Source of the DNA: Labilibaculum euxinicum | GTDB lineage: Bacteria; Bacteroidota; Bacteroidia; Bacteroidales; Marinifilaceae | Direction of reading: 5' to 3' | NCBI RefSeq assembly: GCF_009795715.1 | Contig: NZ_WTCR01000001.1 | Span: 62,001-126,000, forward strand | DNA: 64,000 nucleotides | Shown: one piece after another, positions 1-9,340 of the stretch | Layout: each line of letters begins with the position of its first letter | Numbering within the stretch: position 1 is the stretch's first letter | Program-made: the position numbers and the translations under genes | The notes under the pieces: model-generated | Database searches by the model: none | The model's input: the letters and a program-made list of their open reading frames with translations, nothing else | Told to the model about the DNA's origin: nothing

Positions 1-761
1 TTCCCTCCAAAAAAGTTAGTGCCTTCAAATTCATAAAATAAGATTATATAACTTAAATAATCTTTATAGCCTACCAACGCCAACAACTTTCCATCCGAAC
101 TGACATCAGCACCAGTAACCAACATATTTACATTAAATTCAGCCTTTACCTTTAATTTCTGAGCTTCAATATTTTTAGTAGCCGAATACAATCTGGTTTT
201 GTAATTGGCCCAGTTTTTTGTGAAAAAGAAAAGAGAATCACCATATGATAAAAAAGCTTCGCAGTCGAAATCATGTTTTTGTAAGTGTCTGGTAAAATCC
301 TCTTGATCAGCCCATTCAATTCCAATCACATCAGCTTCGGCTTTAGAAAATTCAGAAGTTCCCAGATCTTCTTTTTTTAGTCTTAATACACGCAAATCTT
401 TACGATTACCAAAGTTATTACCAAAATCCCCAATATAAATGTAGTTCTGATCTGCAGCCAAGTCTTCCCAATCAATGTTTTTAGCATTAGTGATTTCAAA
501 CTCTTTTTTAATTACTCCATCCCTATTGTAGGCATATAACATTGGTTCACAATCACTATCATTGTTTATCCAAAACAAATTATTGTACCACATCAAGCCC
601 GACTGCTCATTTACCTTAACCGACAGAGAATCAGAAACCAAAACGGGTTGATAAACAATTAAAGCATTAGAAACTTTCAATTGTTCATTAATTGATTTGT
701 TGGAACGACACGCCCCTAAAAACAGAAATGAAAATAAACTGGAATAGAATAAATATTTCAC
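1..761 (-). CDS. Partial lipoprotein, beta-propeller-like, C-terminus outside window
   Basis: The minus-strand frame stays open to the left edge, so only about the first 253 residues are present. I chose a GTG start because it begins directly at a lipoprotein signal: a lysine, a hydrophobic stretch and the lipobox LGAC near residue 17. An in-frame TTG lies nine codons further up but would add a non-signal N-terminus. The middle carries the pattern WEDLA followed by YIYIGDFGNN, seen in secreted six-bladed propeller or esterase-like proteins of Bacteroidota. The rest has repeating blade-like strands. It is divergent from the TonB receptor/phytase pair and shares a 275-bp AT-rich intergenic region with it. 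Being anchored in the outer or inner membrane is expected from the lipobox; the function is unknown. Confidence 0.75.
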   Translation of the reverse strand, partial: MKYLFYSSLFSFLFLGACRSNKSINEQLKVSNALIVYQPVLVSDSLSVKVNEQSGLMWYNNLFWINNDSDCEPMLYAYNRDGVIKKEFEITNAKNIDWEDLAADQNYIYIGDFGNNFGNRKDLRVLRLKKEDLGTSEFSKAEADVIGIEWADQEDFTRHLQKHDFDCEAFLSYGDSLFFFTKNWANYKTRLYSATKNIEAQKLKVKAEFNVNMLVTGADVSSDGKLLALVGYKDYLSYIILFYEFEGTNFFGG

Positions 762-1035
762 GATATAATTAATATTAGAACATAACAAATCTGTTCAAAA
801 TAAATGAATTCTCAAAATTAGAATTAACACCAACAATTCTCCCGCTCCTATCGATCAGTTAAAAACCTCCAAATTGATAACATTCTCTTAATGAATGTAT
901 TTTTCATTTCACAATAAGTTTACAAAATAATTATACTAAGCTAATCCTTACCCGTAAATCAAAACCTAGTTTTGAGTGTTTAAAAATCTATGGAAAAATA
1001 TCTAATAAGCTCATCAATAAATTAAAATCTTTAAA

Positions 1036-3822
1036 ATGAAAACATTATTTATTACTTTAAATCTCTTTGTTGTATTCTTATTTTCGGTCACAAGCACTAT
1101 TGCCGAAAACAATGCAATTAACGTAAAAAGAACAGCAACAATAACCGGTCGTGTTATCGATTCTGAAGACTACCCATTACCAGGGGCAACATTAGTATTA
1201 AAAGAGACAAACCAAGGTGTTGCATCAGACAATAACGGAGTTTATCGCATCAACAATATCATCCCGGGAGAATACACTCTTAAGATTTCGTACATTGGTT
1301 ATGAAAGTGTTGAGAAAAAAATAGTATTTGAAGAATCAACTACCCTAACCGAAAACTTTAGTCTTTCGGAAGGTGTAGCATTGCAGGAAGTTGTGATTCA
1401 AGGACTCCTAAAAGAACAATCACGTGCTTTGAATCAGCAAAAAAGCAACGTAAACATTACCAATATAGTTTCTTCGGATCAGGTTGGGCAGTTTCCTGAT
1501 AATAATATAGGGGATGCCCTAAAAAGAATACCAGGTATTAACGTGGAGTACGATCAAGGAGAAGCCCGGTTTGGTCACATTCGCGGTACTGCTTCAGAAT
1601 ACAATTCAGTTACCATTAATGGCGAACGTATCCCTTCTGCCGAAGCTGGAATTCGATCGGTACAGCTTGACCTTGTTCCTTCGGATATGATTCAAACTGT
1701 TGAGGTGAACAAAGTGATAACTCCGGATATGGAAGCTGATGCAATTGGTGGTTCTGTAAACCTTATCACCCGCTCGAATCCTTTTAAACAACAAATTTCT
1801 GCACGTGTTGGAACCGGATATAATTTTTTAAGTAATGATCCTCAATTAATTCTTTCGGCTCTATATGGCAACCGTTTTAAAACAGGAACACAATCAAATC
1901 TTGGTATGGTATTCTCTGCCTCATACCAGGACAATCAATTGGGATCGGACAATATTGAAACTGAGTGGGAAAAGGATGACAAGGGAGCCATTTACGCATC
2001 CGATTTTCAGATTAGAACCTATTACGTTCAGCGGATTCGCCAAAGTTATTCTTCTTCTTTTGATTACAATTTTAACCCAAATCATAAAATCGAATTCAAA
2101 GCCATTTACAATCACAGAAAAGACTGGGAGAACCGTTTTCGTTTACAATACAAAGACATTGAGCAAAAAGAAGATGGAAGTTGGATTAGCGAAGTTCGTC
2201 GCCAAACCAAAGGGGGAACCAACAAGAACCGCAGACTGGAAGATCAGCAGACAATGAACTTTGCTTTAAATGGAGAACACCACTTTGGAGCTATCGAAAT
2301 TGATTGGAAAGGTAGTTATTCCAAGGCTTCTGAAGATCGCCCCAATGAACGTTACGTTACTTTACGGGCTAAAAAAGTTGCGATTACACCTAATTTATCT
2401 CTTACAGAAAAACCAGCATTTTCAGTAAACGATCCTCAATTAGCAGATTTAAGCAGCGAATTTGGTTTAAAAGAACTTACAGAACAATTTCAATACACAG
2501 AGGATATTGATAAAAATTTAAAAGTTGATATCAAATTTCCTATCCTCAGCGGAAAAAACAAGAACTCTCTTCAAACTGGTTTCAGATTAAAAAGCAAAGA
2601 GAAAAACAGAGACAACAGCTTTAATGATATTGAGCCAAATGATGAAAACGGCTTTATAAGTAATGCCTTAAATAATCAATATGATGCCAGTAAAAGTGAT
2701 TTTATGGCCGGAGATTATGCTGCCGGACACTTTGTATCCAAACAATTTCTTGGAGGATTAAATTTCGATAATCAGTATAACCAAACCCGAAATGTTGAAG
2801 AGGAAGCCGGTAACTTTGAAGCAAAAGAAGATGTTTACGCCGGATATGTTCGTTTGGATCAGGATTTTGGAAAAAAACTTAAAATGATTTTTGGTCTTCG
2901 TGCAGAACAAACAAAATTAAAATATTCAGGTAGAATTTTGGATATCCCTGCTGACGGCGATCCAACGATTAGCACTACTGCAAAAGAAAAGAACGACTAT
3001 ACCAACATTCTTCCCAGTGTAATTGCAAAATTGTCGCTATCCGAGAATACTAAACTAAAACTAGCCTGGACAAACTCTATTTCACGCCCGAAATACTACG
3101 ATTTGGTTCCGCACAGCAAAATTAAACAGGAAGATAATGAAATTGAAATAGGGAATCCTAAACTGGATCCAACCAACTCAATGAACTTTGATGTAATGGC
3201 TGAGCATTACTACTCAAATGTTGGATTACTTTCCGGTGGTTTCTTTTACAAATCGTTAAGTGATATTTCGAACACCATTGAACACAGAGATTTCAGCTAC
3301 AGTGGGAAGACCTGGGACAAATTTTACCAACCTATTAATGTTGGTGATGCTGACCTTTATGGTTTTGAGTTTGCTTTTCAAAGACAATTGGATTTTCTAC
3401 CTGGTTTCTTAAGTGATATGGGATTTTATGCCAACTATACCTACACTCATTCAAAAATGAAAAACGTGAATATTTCGGGTAGAGAAAATGAAGATTTATC
3501 GATAGTAGGAACACCAGAAAACAACGTTAATTTATCTTTATTTTACGAAGGTAAAAAACTAAATGTACGTGTATCATTGCAATATGCTGATGATTTTATT
3601 GATGAGTGGGGAGAATCTGCTTTTTACGACAGTTACTATGATAAAGTAACACATATGGATGTAAGCGCTGGCTACAACATCAATTCCAATTTCAGCATTT
3701 TCGCATCGGTAAACAACATCTTAAACGAACCTTTACGCTACTACCAAGGAGACAAGAGTCACACCAAGCAAGCTGAATACTACGGCGCTAAAGCGAATAT
3801 TGGTTTAAAAATGAATTTCTAA
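1036..3822 (+). CDS. TonB-dependent outer-membrane receptor next to phytase
   Basis: A 928-aa outer-membrane receptor. Residues 1-23 form a Sec signal peptide. Residues about 34-112 are a carboxypeptidase-regulatory-like beta-sandwich (TITGRVIDSEDYPLPGA), followed by a TonB plug domain (about 125-245, with QFPDNNIGDALKRIPGI and NVITRSNP-like strands) and a 22-stranded barrel ending in aromatic residues (GLKMNF). It lacks the SusD partner and SusC-type plug spacing, so it belongs to the generic TonB receptor class. The phytase gene starts 18 bp after its stop codon, suggesting a two-gene operon. Known from the family: receptors paired with beta-propeller phytases are reported in several aquatic bacteria and are thought to import inositol phosphates or their products. 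The actual ligand here is inference. Confidence 0.9.
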   Translation: MKTLFITLNLFVVFLFSVTSTIAENNAINVKRTATITGRVIDSEDYPLPGATLVLKETNQGVASDNNGVYRINNIIPGEYTLKISYIGYESVEKKIVFEESTTLTENFSLSEGVALQEVVIQGLLKEQSRALNQQKSNVNITNIVSSDQVGQFPDNNIGDALKRIPGINVEYDQGEARFGHIRGTASEYNSVTINGERIPSAEAGIRSVQLDLVPSDMIQTVEVNKVITPDMEADAIGGSVNLITRSNPFKQQISARVGTGYNFLSNDPQLILSALYGNRFKTGTQSNLGMVFSASYQDNQLGSDNIETEWEKDDKGAIYASDFQIRTYYVQRIRQSYSSSFDYNFNPNHKIEFKAIYNHRKDWENRFRLQYKDIEQKEDGSWISEVRRQTKGGTNKNRRLEDQQTMNFALNGEHHFGAIEIDWKGSYSKASEDRPNERYVTLRAKKVAITPNLSLTEKPAFSVNDPQLADLSSEFGLKELTEQFQYTEDIDKNLKVDIKFPILSGKNKNSLQTGFRLKSKEKNRDNSFNDIEPNDENGFISNALNNQYDASKSDFMAGDYAAGHFVSKQFLGGLNFDNQYNQTRNVEEEAGNFEAKEDVYAGYVRLDQDFGKKLKMIFGLRAEQTKLKYSGRILDIPADGDPTISTTAKEKNDYTNILPSVIAKLSLSENTKLKLAWTNSISRPKYYDLVPHSKIKQEDNEIEIGNPKLDPTNSMNFDVMAEHYYSNVGLLSGGFFYKSLSDISNTIEHRDFSYSGKTWDKFYQPINVGDADLYGFEFAFQRQLDFLPGFLSDMGFYANYTYTHSKMKNVNISGRENEDLSIVGTPENNVNLSLFYEGKKLNVRVSLQYADDFIDEWGESAFYDSYYDKVTHMDVSAGYNINSNFSIFASVNNILNEPLRYYQGDKSHTKQAEYYGAKANIGLKMNF

Positions 3823-3840
3823 GCAAAAACAAATTTTATT

Positions 3841-4971
3841 ATGCATAAAAGACCAAATACAATAATTCTACTAGGGATAACTGCATCGCTCCTAATTGCC
3901 TGTTCATGCAATCGCTCAAGCGAAGGTTCGAGAAAAGCTTCTTTACTGATTGAAAAAGTTACTGAAGCAGACGGCGAAACGGATGCACTGAAAAATAGAT
4001 TGGCAACTGAAGATGCTGCTGATGATCCTGCAATATGGGTAAACCATGACTCTCCAGAACAAAGCAGAATTATAGGTACAGATAAAAAAGGCGGTTTAGC
4101 TGTATATGATTTAGATGGCAATGAACTATTTTACTATGCAGATGGTAATATGAATAATGTTGACATCCGTCAAAATATTAAAACTGGGCAGGGTTCAATT
4201 GACATTGCAGCCTGTTCGAACCGAAGCTCAAACACTCTGGATTTCTACAGCATCGAAAAAGACGGCAGTTTACATCAATTTGAAAATGCCATTCCTGTTG
4301 AAATGAAAGATGAAGTTTATGGTTTTTGCCTGTCTAAAAATCAGGATCAACTTTACGCCTTTGTGAACAGCACTTTTGGAAATATTGAACAATGGAAAAT
4401 CGTGCCGGAAGGCAAAAAGATTTCCGCGAAATTGGTTCGACGACTAAAACTTGCCAGTAAAACAGAAGGAATGGTTTCCGACGACGAGGCTGGTATACTT
4501 TTTATAGGAGAGGAAGCCAAAGGAATTTGGAAAATATTAATAGATCCAAACAGTACAAAAGGATTTGAGCTTCTTTCCCAGAGTACGGTAGATAAAAATG
4601 AAAACATTTATGAGGATATCGAAGGTTTGTGCATTTACAAACAATCGAATGGATCCGGATACTTAATTGCCTCCAGTCAGGGAAACTATTCTTATGCTGT
4701 ATTTGAAAGAAAAGCACCTCACAACTATTTAGGAAGTTTTAGAATTGGTGACGGGGTGATTGATGGTGCAGAAGAAACAGACGGTGTTGAGGCCATTAAT
4801 CTAAATCTCGGAGAAAAATTCCCGGCAGGGATGTTTGTTGTTCAGGATGGGTTTAATAAAAAGGATGAAAAATCAATTGCCCAGAACTTTAAAATGGTAC
4901 GATGGGAAAAAATAGCAAATCTTTTCGAGCCAAAACTAAATATTGACACTCAATGCATTGCAGCTAAATAG
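3841..4971 (+). CDS. Beta-propeller phytase (3-phytase) lipoprotein
   Basis: A 376-aa secreted lipoprotein with signal peptide and lipobox (LLIACSC, Cys about 21). The mature part matches the six-bladed beta-propeller phytase family: DDPAIWVN followed by IGTDKKGGLAVYDLDG, then MNNVDIR, EGMVSDDE, DIEGLCIY and DGAEETDGVEA. These are the acidic calcium and phosphate-binding signatures of that family. Expected reaction: calcium-dependent hydrolysis of phytate to lower inositol phosphates and phosphate, at the cell surface or in the periplasm. Length is close to that of single-domain members. It sits 18 bp behind a TonB-dependent receptor gene and ends at a strong bidirectional terminator. No clear Pho-box was found. 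Confidence in the family is high. Confidence 0.92.
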   Translation: MHKRPNTIILLGITASLLIACSCNRSSEGSRKASLLIEKVTEADGETDALKNRLATEDAADDPAIWVNHDSPEQSRIIGTDKKGGLAVYDLDGNELFYYADGNMNNVDIRQNIKTGQGSIDIAACSNRSSNTLDFYSIEKDGSLHQFENAIPVEMKDEVYGFCLSKNQDQLYAFVNSTFGNIEQWKIVPEGKKISAKLVRRLKLASKTEGMVSDDEAGILFIGEEAKGIWKILIDPNSTKGFELLSQSTVDKNENIYEDIEGLCIYKQSNGSGYLIASSQGNYSYAVFERKAPHNYLGSFRIGDGVIDGAEETDGVEAINLNLGEKFPAGMFVVQDGFNKKDEKSIAQNFKMVRWEKIANLFEPKLNIDTQCIAAK

Positions 4972-4986
4972 CGGACTGTATAATCT

Positions 4987-5024
4987 AAAAAGAGCAGGCT
5001 TTAAAAGTCTGCTCTTTATTTTTT
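4987..5024. terminator. Bidirectional intrinsic terminator between phytase and histidine kinase genes
   Basis: Arms AAAGAGCAG (4989-4997) and CTGCTCTTT (5009-5017) form a 9-bp stem with T-rich flanks on both strands. It serves the convergent phytase (+) and histidine kinase (-) genes. The right arm overlaps the kinase stop codon. Confidence 0.85.
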
Positions 5025-8000
5025 CTTCTCCGACATCATCCCGGGCTGAAGAAACTCATACAAAAGCTTATATAGGACATCTTTATCGATTGGTTTTGAT
5101 ATGTATCCTTTAAAACCTTTCTTGATCATCTTCTCTCTATCTTCTTTCAAAGCATATGCAGTTTGAGCAATTATCGGAATATTTGGGTTCATCTTTAATA
5201 TCCGCTTTGATGCCCTATACCCATCCATGACAGGCATTTTAACGTCCATCAATATTAAATCAACATCTGTTTTATCTTCTATAATTTTTACAGCCTCCAT
5301 TCCATTTTTTGCCCAGATCACTTTGGCAGAAGTGGGTGTTAAAATTTCATCTAACAGATGATAATTAATTTCAATATCTTCAACAATAAGAATCGTTTCA
5401 TTTTTCAATAAAGGTGGTACAAGTCCGGTTTCGAAGCTTGTAATTTTTCCAATTTGTGAATGAACCGCATTTCTTAATCTAAAATAAAAAGTTGTTCCCT
5501 TATCCTTTTCTGAGGTAAGCCATAATTCTCCATCCAACAAGTTCGAAATCTCCTTGCAAATTGCCAATCCTAAACCTACACCTGACTGCATGCCCACAGC
5601 AGTTTCCTCAATCTGTCTGAATATATCAAAAATAATTTTTGTGTGCTCCGGTAAAATACCAATTCCAGTATCTGACACATAAAAGGTAATATCCGATCCT
5701 TCAATCTGATATCCATATGTAATTATTCCTGATTGTGTATACTTTATTGCGTTATTCAAAAGATTAGTTATCAATTGTATCAATTTCGTTTTATCCGAAT
5801 ACAAATACAGACTATCATCATCGGGAATGCATTTTAACCGCGTTGTTAAATTAAACTTATTGCTCTTATTTATCTCTGACTTTACATATTGCTGTAATGT
5901 TAAGAACAACTCAGACAGAGAAAAATCCTCTTTTTTAACTTTAGCTTCTTTCGCCTGAAGAAGCGATACATCAAATATCGATTCGATTATTTTCAACAAA
6001 TGTTGTCCACTTGATTTTATGATCTCATTGCGTTTTACTATTTTATCAATAGAAGACTTAGAGTTTACCAATCCACTAAATCCTATGATAGCATTTAAAG
6101 GGGTTCTTAATTCATGAGACATAGATGCCAAAAATGTAGATTTTAATTGGTCACTTTCCTCAGCCTTTTCTTTTGCAAATATGAGTTTCTGCTCAAATTT
6201 TTTCCGGCTGATTACACCAGCCAGCACATCAGCGAAGGTATAGAGTAAATTGATGTCTTCCGAATCCCATTCTTTATCATGAAAAACGGAATCGAAGCCC
6301 ACAAAACCTAATAAGGACTCATGGGATAATATTGGAAGAACTAATAATGATTTAAGATCGGAATGAAAATTACCAATCTTTTTCTGAATCGATTTTAATG
6401 AAAGTTTAGATAAAGGAAGATAAAGGTGTTCCCGTTGATTAAACTTCTCAATCCACCAATCGAAATTTTCAACAGCCAAATTCTGAGAAATCTCTTTCTT
6501 GGAAACAACACCATCCCGACACCATTCATTAGTATTACTCAATGTAATTCTATTTTCCTCAAACAAAAACACATAACTTCTATCTGTATTCGTAAATTCA
6601 CCTATGTTCTTTAATGCACGGTCAATTAACTGATCTACATCACTTAAAGATGAACCAATAAAATCGGCAGAAATATCAATCAGCAATTTTTCTATTTCCG
6701 TTTTATGTTTTAACCGGGCCTCTGATATCTTCCGATAACCAACATCCCGAACAATAGATTGAACGAATCTGGTCCCATCTAAATCAATTAAATTAGAATT
6801 AATCACAACTGGAATAATTTCACCCGATTTGGTTAGATGATTCGTTTCAAAAGAGACTTTTCCTTTTTTTCCCAAAGTCTCTCTTATGGTATTCATCCCC
6901 TTGTCTAACTTTTCGCCTTTTACGCTTAAATTTTCAGGAGTAAGCTGATAAAACTCCTCCCGGGAATAACCATAACGCTTAATAGCGGCGTCATTAACCT
7001 CAACAAATTTTTGAAATTTAGATTCATGCCATGGATGAACAAAAACAGCATCGTTTAAAGAATTAAAGAGTATTCTAAACTTGTTTTCACTTTGTATTAA
7101 ATTCTGCTCAGCAATCTTTCTATCCGTAATATCAGCAATATAGCCTTCAATAAATAAAGGTTTATTATTTTTATCCTTTATTGCAATTCCCTGCTCAAAC
7201 ACCCATTTAAGTATCCCGCCTTTACTAATGATTCTATACTCAATTGTAAATCTTTTATTTTTTGAGCTTGCTTCATTTACAACTTGTGCAACAAAATCCC
7301 GATCTTCAGGATGTATTATATCATTGTAGGCAACATGTGAATTATAATTAAGTTCTTCGGGCGCATAACCAGTTAAGTTTAAGCCTCCCTGACTAACGTA
7401 TAACATGGTCCAAAACTCATCTGCCAAACATCTATAAACCATACCCGTAAGATTACCCATTAAAGTAGATAACCTTCTGGTGGCCTCGATGGATTTACGC
7501 TGCATTTTTTTTTGCTCTGTAATATTCCTTACAATTGCGGTAATTTCTCTATCTCCACTGCTGCTGATTCTGAACTCAAAATAACAAACGCCTCTTTCTT
7601 CAATTCTAAGCCGATAATCAAAAACCTGTACCTTTCCGGTATCTAAAGCAGCCTCCAAAGAATGCATAAACTCATTAGTCAAATTCTCCTCAAATACTTT
7701 TCGGATATCCAAACCAACAATTGATTCTTCATTTCGGAATAAACCTTTCTCCTCACCATGGAGATCTATCACCTTTCCATCCCTTGATATTCTTAAAATT
7801 AAATCAGGAATTGTTTCCAGCAAGGCTTTTGCTTTTGCCTCGCTTTCTTTCAAACGTTTCTCTGCAGCTAACCTTTCGGTGATGTCTTCAAATATGGTAA
7901 AGACTTCTTCACTGAATCCAGTCTCCTTATTCATTAAAGGTGTTGCAGTAATACTAATCCAGATGTACACCTGCTTTTGAGGATTATATACACCAAGTAT

Positions 8001-8396
8001 TGAATTAGTCACCTCTTTACCCGTCATCAAGGCAATTTTTGCAGGATGTGTTTCCGCGGTCATTAAAGAACCATCTGCAAGGATGTTCTTAATTCTTGGT
8101 TCAAAACTTTCAATATTGAGTAAAAATTCCTTTTCAACACCTAAAATTCTTGATGCAGAAGGGTTGGTATAAATTATTTTCCCTTCCTTATTTCGAATTA
8201 TTATTCCTTGATTTGTAGTATTATAAAGAAGGTCAGCCCTATTAACAGCATCTGTTTTTTTAAGGCTTTTAGAGTAATGATCTCTTTCCTTTTTCAATTT
8301 ACCAACCTGCTTTTCCAACTCAGCAATTCTTTCCTTATATTCGGAAAGTATTCTTTCGAATGCATCATGGGACATATGTTGATTGTTATCAGTCAT
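5016..8396 (-). CDS. Soluble multi-PAS/GAF hybrid histidine kinase with receiver
   Basis: A 1126-aa hybrid sensor kinase without signal peptide or membrane segments, so cytosolic. Order: short coiled coil (about 10-50), four PAS domains (about 55-180, 190-295, 305-425 and 435-555, the third ending in a PAC-like EYRIISKGGILKWV), a GAF domain (about 570-735), HisKA with phospho-accepting His761 in SMSHELRTPLNA, HATPase with DTGIGI and GLGLAI (about 865-980), and a C-terminal receiver with phospho-acceptor Asp1051 in LILMDVKMPVMDGY. No output DNA-binding domain is attached and no cognate regulator lies next to it, so the next phosphotransfer partner is unknown. Many PAS modules plus GAF suggest redox, light or small-molecule sensing; which one cannot be read from sequence. 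Confidence 0.93.
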   Translation of the reverse strand: MTDNNQHMSHDAFERILSEYKERIAELEKQVGKLKKERDHYSKSLKKTDAVNRADLLYNTTNQGIIIRNKEGKIIYTNPSASRILGVEKEFLLNIESFEPRIKNILADGSLMTAETHPAKIALMTGKEVTNSILGVYNPQKQVYIWISITATPLMNKETGFSEEVFTIFEDITERLAAEKRLKESEAKAKALLETIPDLILRISRDGKVIDLHGEEKGLFRNEESIVGLDIRKVFEENLTNEFMHSLEAALDTGKVQVFDYRLRIEERGVCYFEFRISSSGDREITAIVRNITEQKKMQRKSIEATRRLSTLMGNLTGMVYRCLADEFWTMLYVSQGGLNLTGYAPEELNYNSHVAYNDIIHPEDRDFVAQVVNEASSKNKRFTIEYRIISKGGILKWVFEQGIAIKDKNNKPLFIEGYIADITDRKIAEQNLIQSENKFRILFNSLNDAVFVHPWHESKFQKFVEVNDAAIKRYGYSREEFYQLTPENLSVKGEKLDKGMNTIRETLGKKGKVSFETNHLTKSGEIIPVVINSNLIDLDGTRFVQSIVRDVGYRKISEARLKHKTEIEKLLIDISADFIGSSLSDVDQLIDRALKNIGEFTNTDRSYVFLFEENRITLSNTNEWCRDGVVSKKEISQNLAVENFDWWIEKFNQREHLYLPLSKLSLKSIQKKIGNFHSDLKSLLVLPILSHESLLGFVGFDSVFHDKEWDSEDINLLYTFADVLAGVISRKKFEQKLIFAKEKAEESDQLKSTFLASMSHELRTPLNAIIGFSGLVNSKSSIDKIVKRNEIIKSSGQHLLKIIESIFDVSLLQAKEAKVKKEDFSLSELFLTLQQYVKSEINKSNKFNLTTRLKCIPDDDSLYLYSDKTKLIQLITNLLNNAIKYTQSGIITYGYQIEGSDITFYVSDTGIGILPEHTKIIFDIFRQIEETAVGMQSGVGLGLAICKEISNLLDGELWLTSEKDKGTTFYFRLRNAVHSQIGKITSFETGLVPPLLKNETILIVEDIEINYHLLDEILTPTSAKVIWAKNGMEAVKIIEDKTDVDLILMDVKMPVMDGYRASKRILKMNPNIPIIAQTAYALKEDREKMIKKGFKGYISKPIDKDVLYKLLYEFLQPGMMSEKKK

Positions 8397-8504
8397 AAAT
8401 TAAGATATTACCTAATAAAACCGAATTAGCTTATCACAAGTTACTAAAACAACATCAGGAATTTATTAGAAATAAGTATAAATTCTTTAGCCCAACAGTA
8501 CCTA

Positions 8505-8966
8505 TTATATATAATACTCAGATGTTTGTTTGATTTCCTTAATCAAAAATATACTATTCAGTACTCCTATGTTTTTAATTTTAGAAAGTTTATAACGTAA
8601 AAATTCATGATATTCCTCCAGACTTCCGACATGAATTTTAAGAATAAAATCGACCTGACCAACCGCATGATAACATTCCTGAACTTCTTGTAAATCCTGA
8701 ATTTGTTCTTCGAATTCATCAATAAAAGCCTCATTATGATATCGCATGGAAACCTGACACATTACTGTAACTGCCTTTCCTATTCTCATTTTATCAAGAA
8801 TAGCCACATATTTTTTAATGAAGCCTTGATTCTCCAACCTCCTAATTCTCTCGTAAACAGGTGATACCGTAATATTTAGCATCGCCGCAATTTCCTTGGC
8901 TGTCTTCTTTGAATCATTCTGAAGTATTCTCAGAATTGTTTTATCCGTTTGATCTAAATTCTCCAT
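8505..8966 (-). CDS. Lrp/AsnC family transcriptional regulator
   Basis: A 153-aa protein of usual Lrp/AsnC length. Residues 1-60 form the winged helix-turn-helix (TAKEIAAMLN then SPVYERIRRLENQGFIKKY). Residues about 65-150 form the RAM ligand-binding/oligomerisation domain, with the typical VQECYHAVGQVDFILKI segment. Such proteins bind DNA as octamers or higher oligomers and respond to amino acids. It is a monocistronic gene between the hybrid kinase and a 374-bp intergenic region. Targets are unknown; autoregulation in its own upstream region is common in the family and would fall in the region that holds the plus-strand terminator described below. Confidence 0.93.
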   Translation of the reverse strand: MENLDQTDKTILRILQNDSKKTAKEIAAMLNITVSPVYERIRRLENQGFIKKYVAILDKMRIGKAVTVMCQVSMRYHNEAFIDEFEEQIQDLQEVQECYHAVGQVDFILKIHVGSLEEYHEFLRYKLSKIKNIGVLNSIFLIKEIKQTSEYYI

Positions 8967-9059
8967 ATCAGAAAAAATTACTCCTTTTACAACGTTTGCA
9001 CAATCACCTTTAGTAAAAAAAAGGTCTAAAACTTACATTCTCAATAATTATTACTTAAT

Positions 9060-9264
9060 TATTTAAGAAATATATGAAATAATATGGAAACATCTTTACT
9101 TTGCTAGCAAATAGTACGAATGCAAACATCAGTTTTTTTTGTAAATAGTTGATCTTAAAAATATAGGTTAACAGCCGAAGTAAAACAACAACAAACACAC
9201 AACAACACACCTACAAACACTAATTCGAACGCCTCTTTTCCATCCGGAATCGAGGCGTTTTTCC
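9060..9264 (+). ncRNA. Candidate small RNA ending in an orphan terminator
   Basis: The plus strand between the start of the Lrp gene and the end of the peptidase gene holds a good intrinsic terminator (9228-9264) but no plausible upstream gene. The only small frame is ATG at 9120, ten codons (MQTSVFFVNS), without a clear ribosome site. The 60 bases before the terminator are CA-rich with almost no G, so likely unstructured, which suits a base-pairing RNA. I see only a weak promoter-like TA-C-TTTG near 9099. The 5-prime end given is a guess. The rest of 8967-9340 shows no coding capacity. Confidence 0.35.
9228..9264 (+). terminator. Orphan plus-strand intrinsic terminator
   Basis: Arms AACGCCTC (9228-9235) and GAGGCGTT (9252-9259) make an 8-bp stem followed by TTTTT on the plus strand only; the minus side is followed by CGAATTAG. 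No annotated plus-strand gene precedes it. Confidence 0.7.
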
Positions 9265-9292
9265 ATGTTTCAATTGATAGAAATATCAGAAT

Positions 9293-9322
9293 ACAAAAAA
9301 TGCGTCCTTTTCAGAACGCATT
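9293..9322 (-). terminator. Terminator of the S9 peptidase gene
   Basis: Arms AATGCG (9299-9304) and CGCATT (9317-9322) form a 6-bp stem; on the minus strand it is followed by a run of Ts. It lies 19 bp after the peptidase stop. Confidence 0.65.
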
Positions 9323-9340
9323 ATAACTATTTTAATAAAT

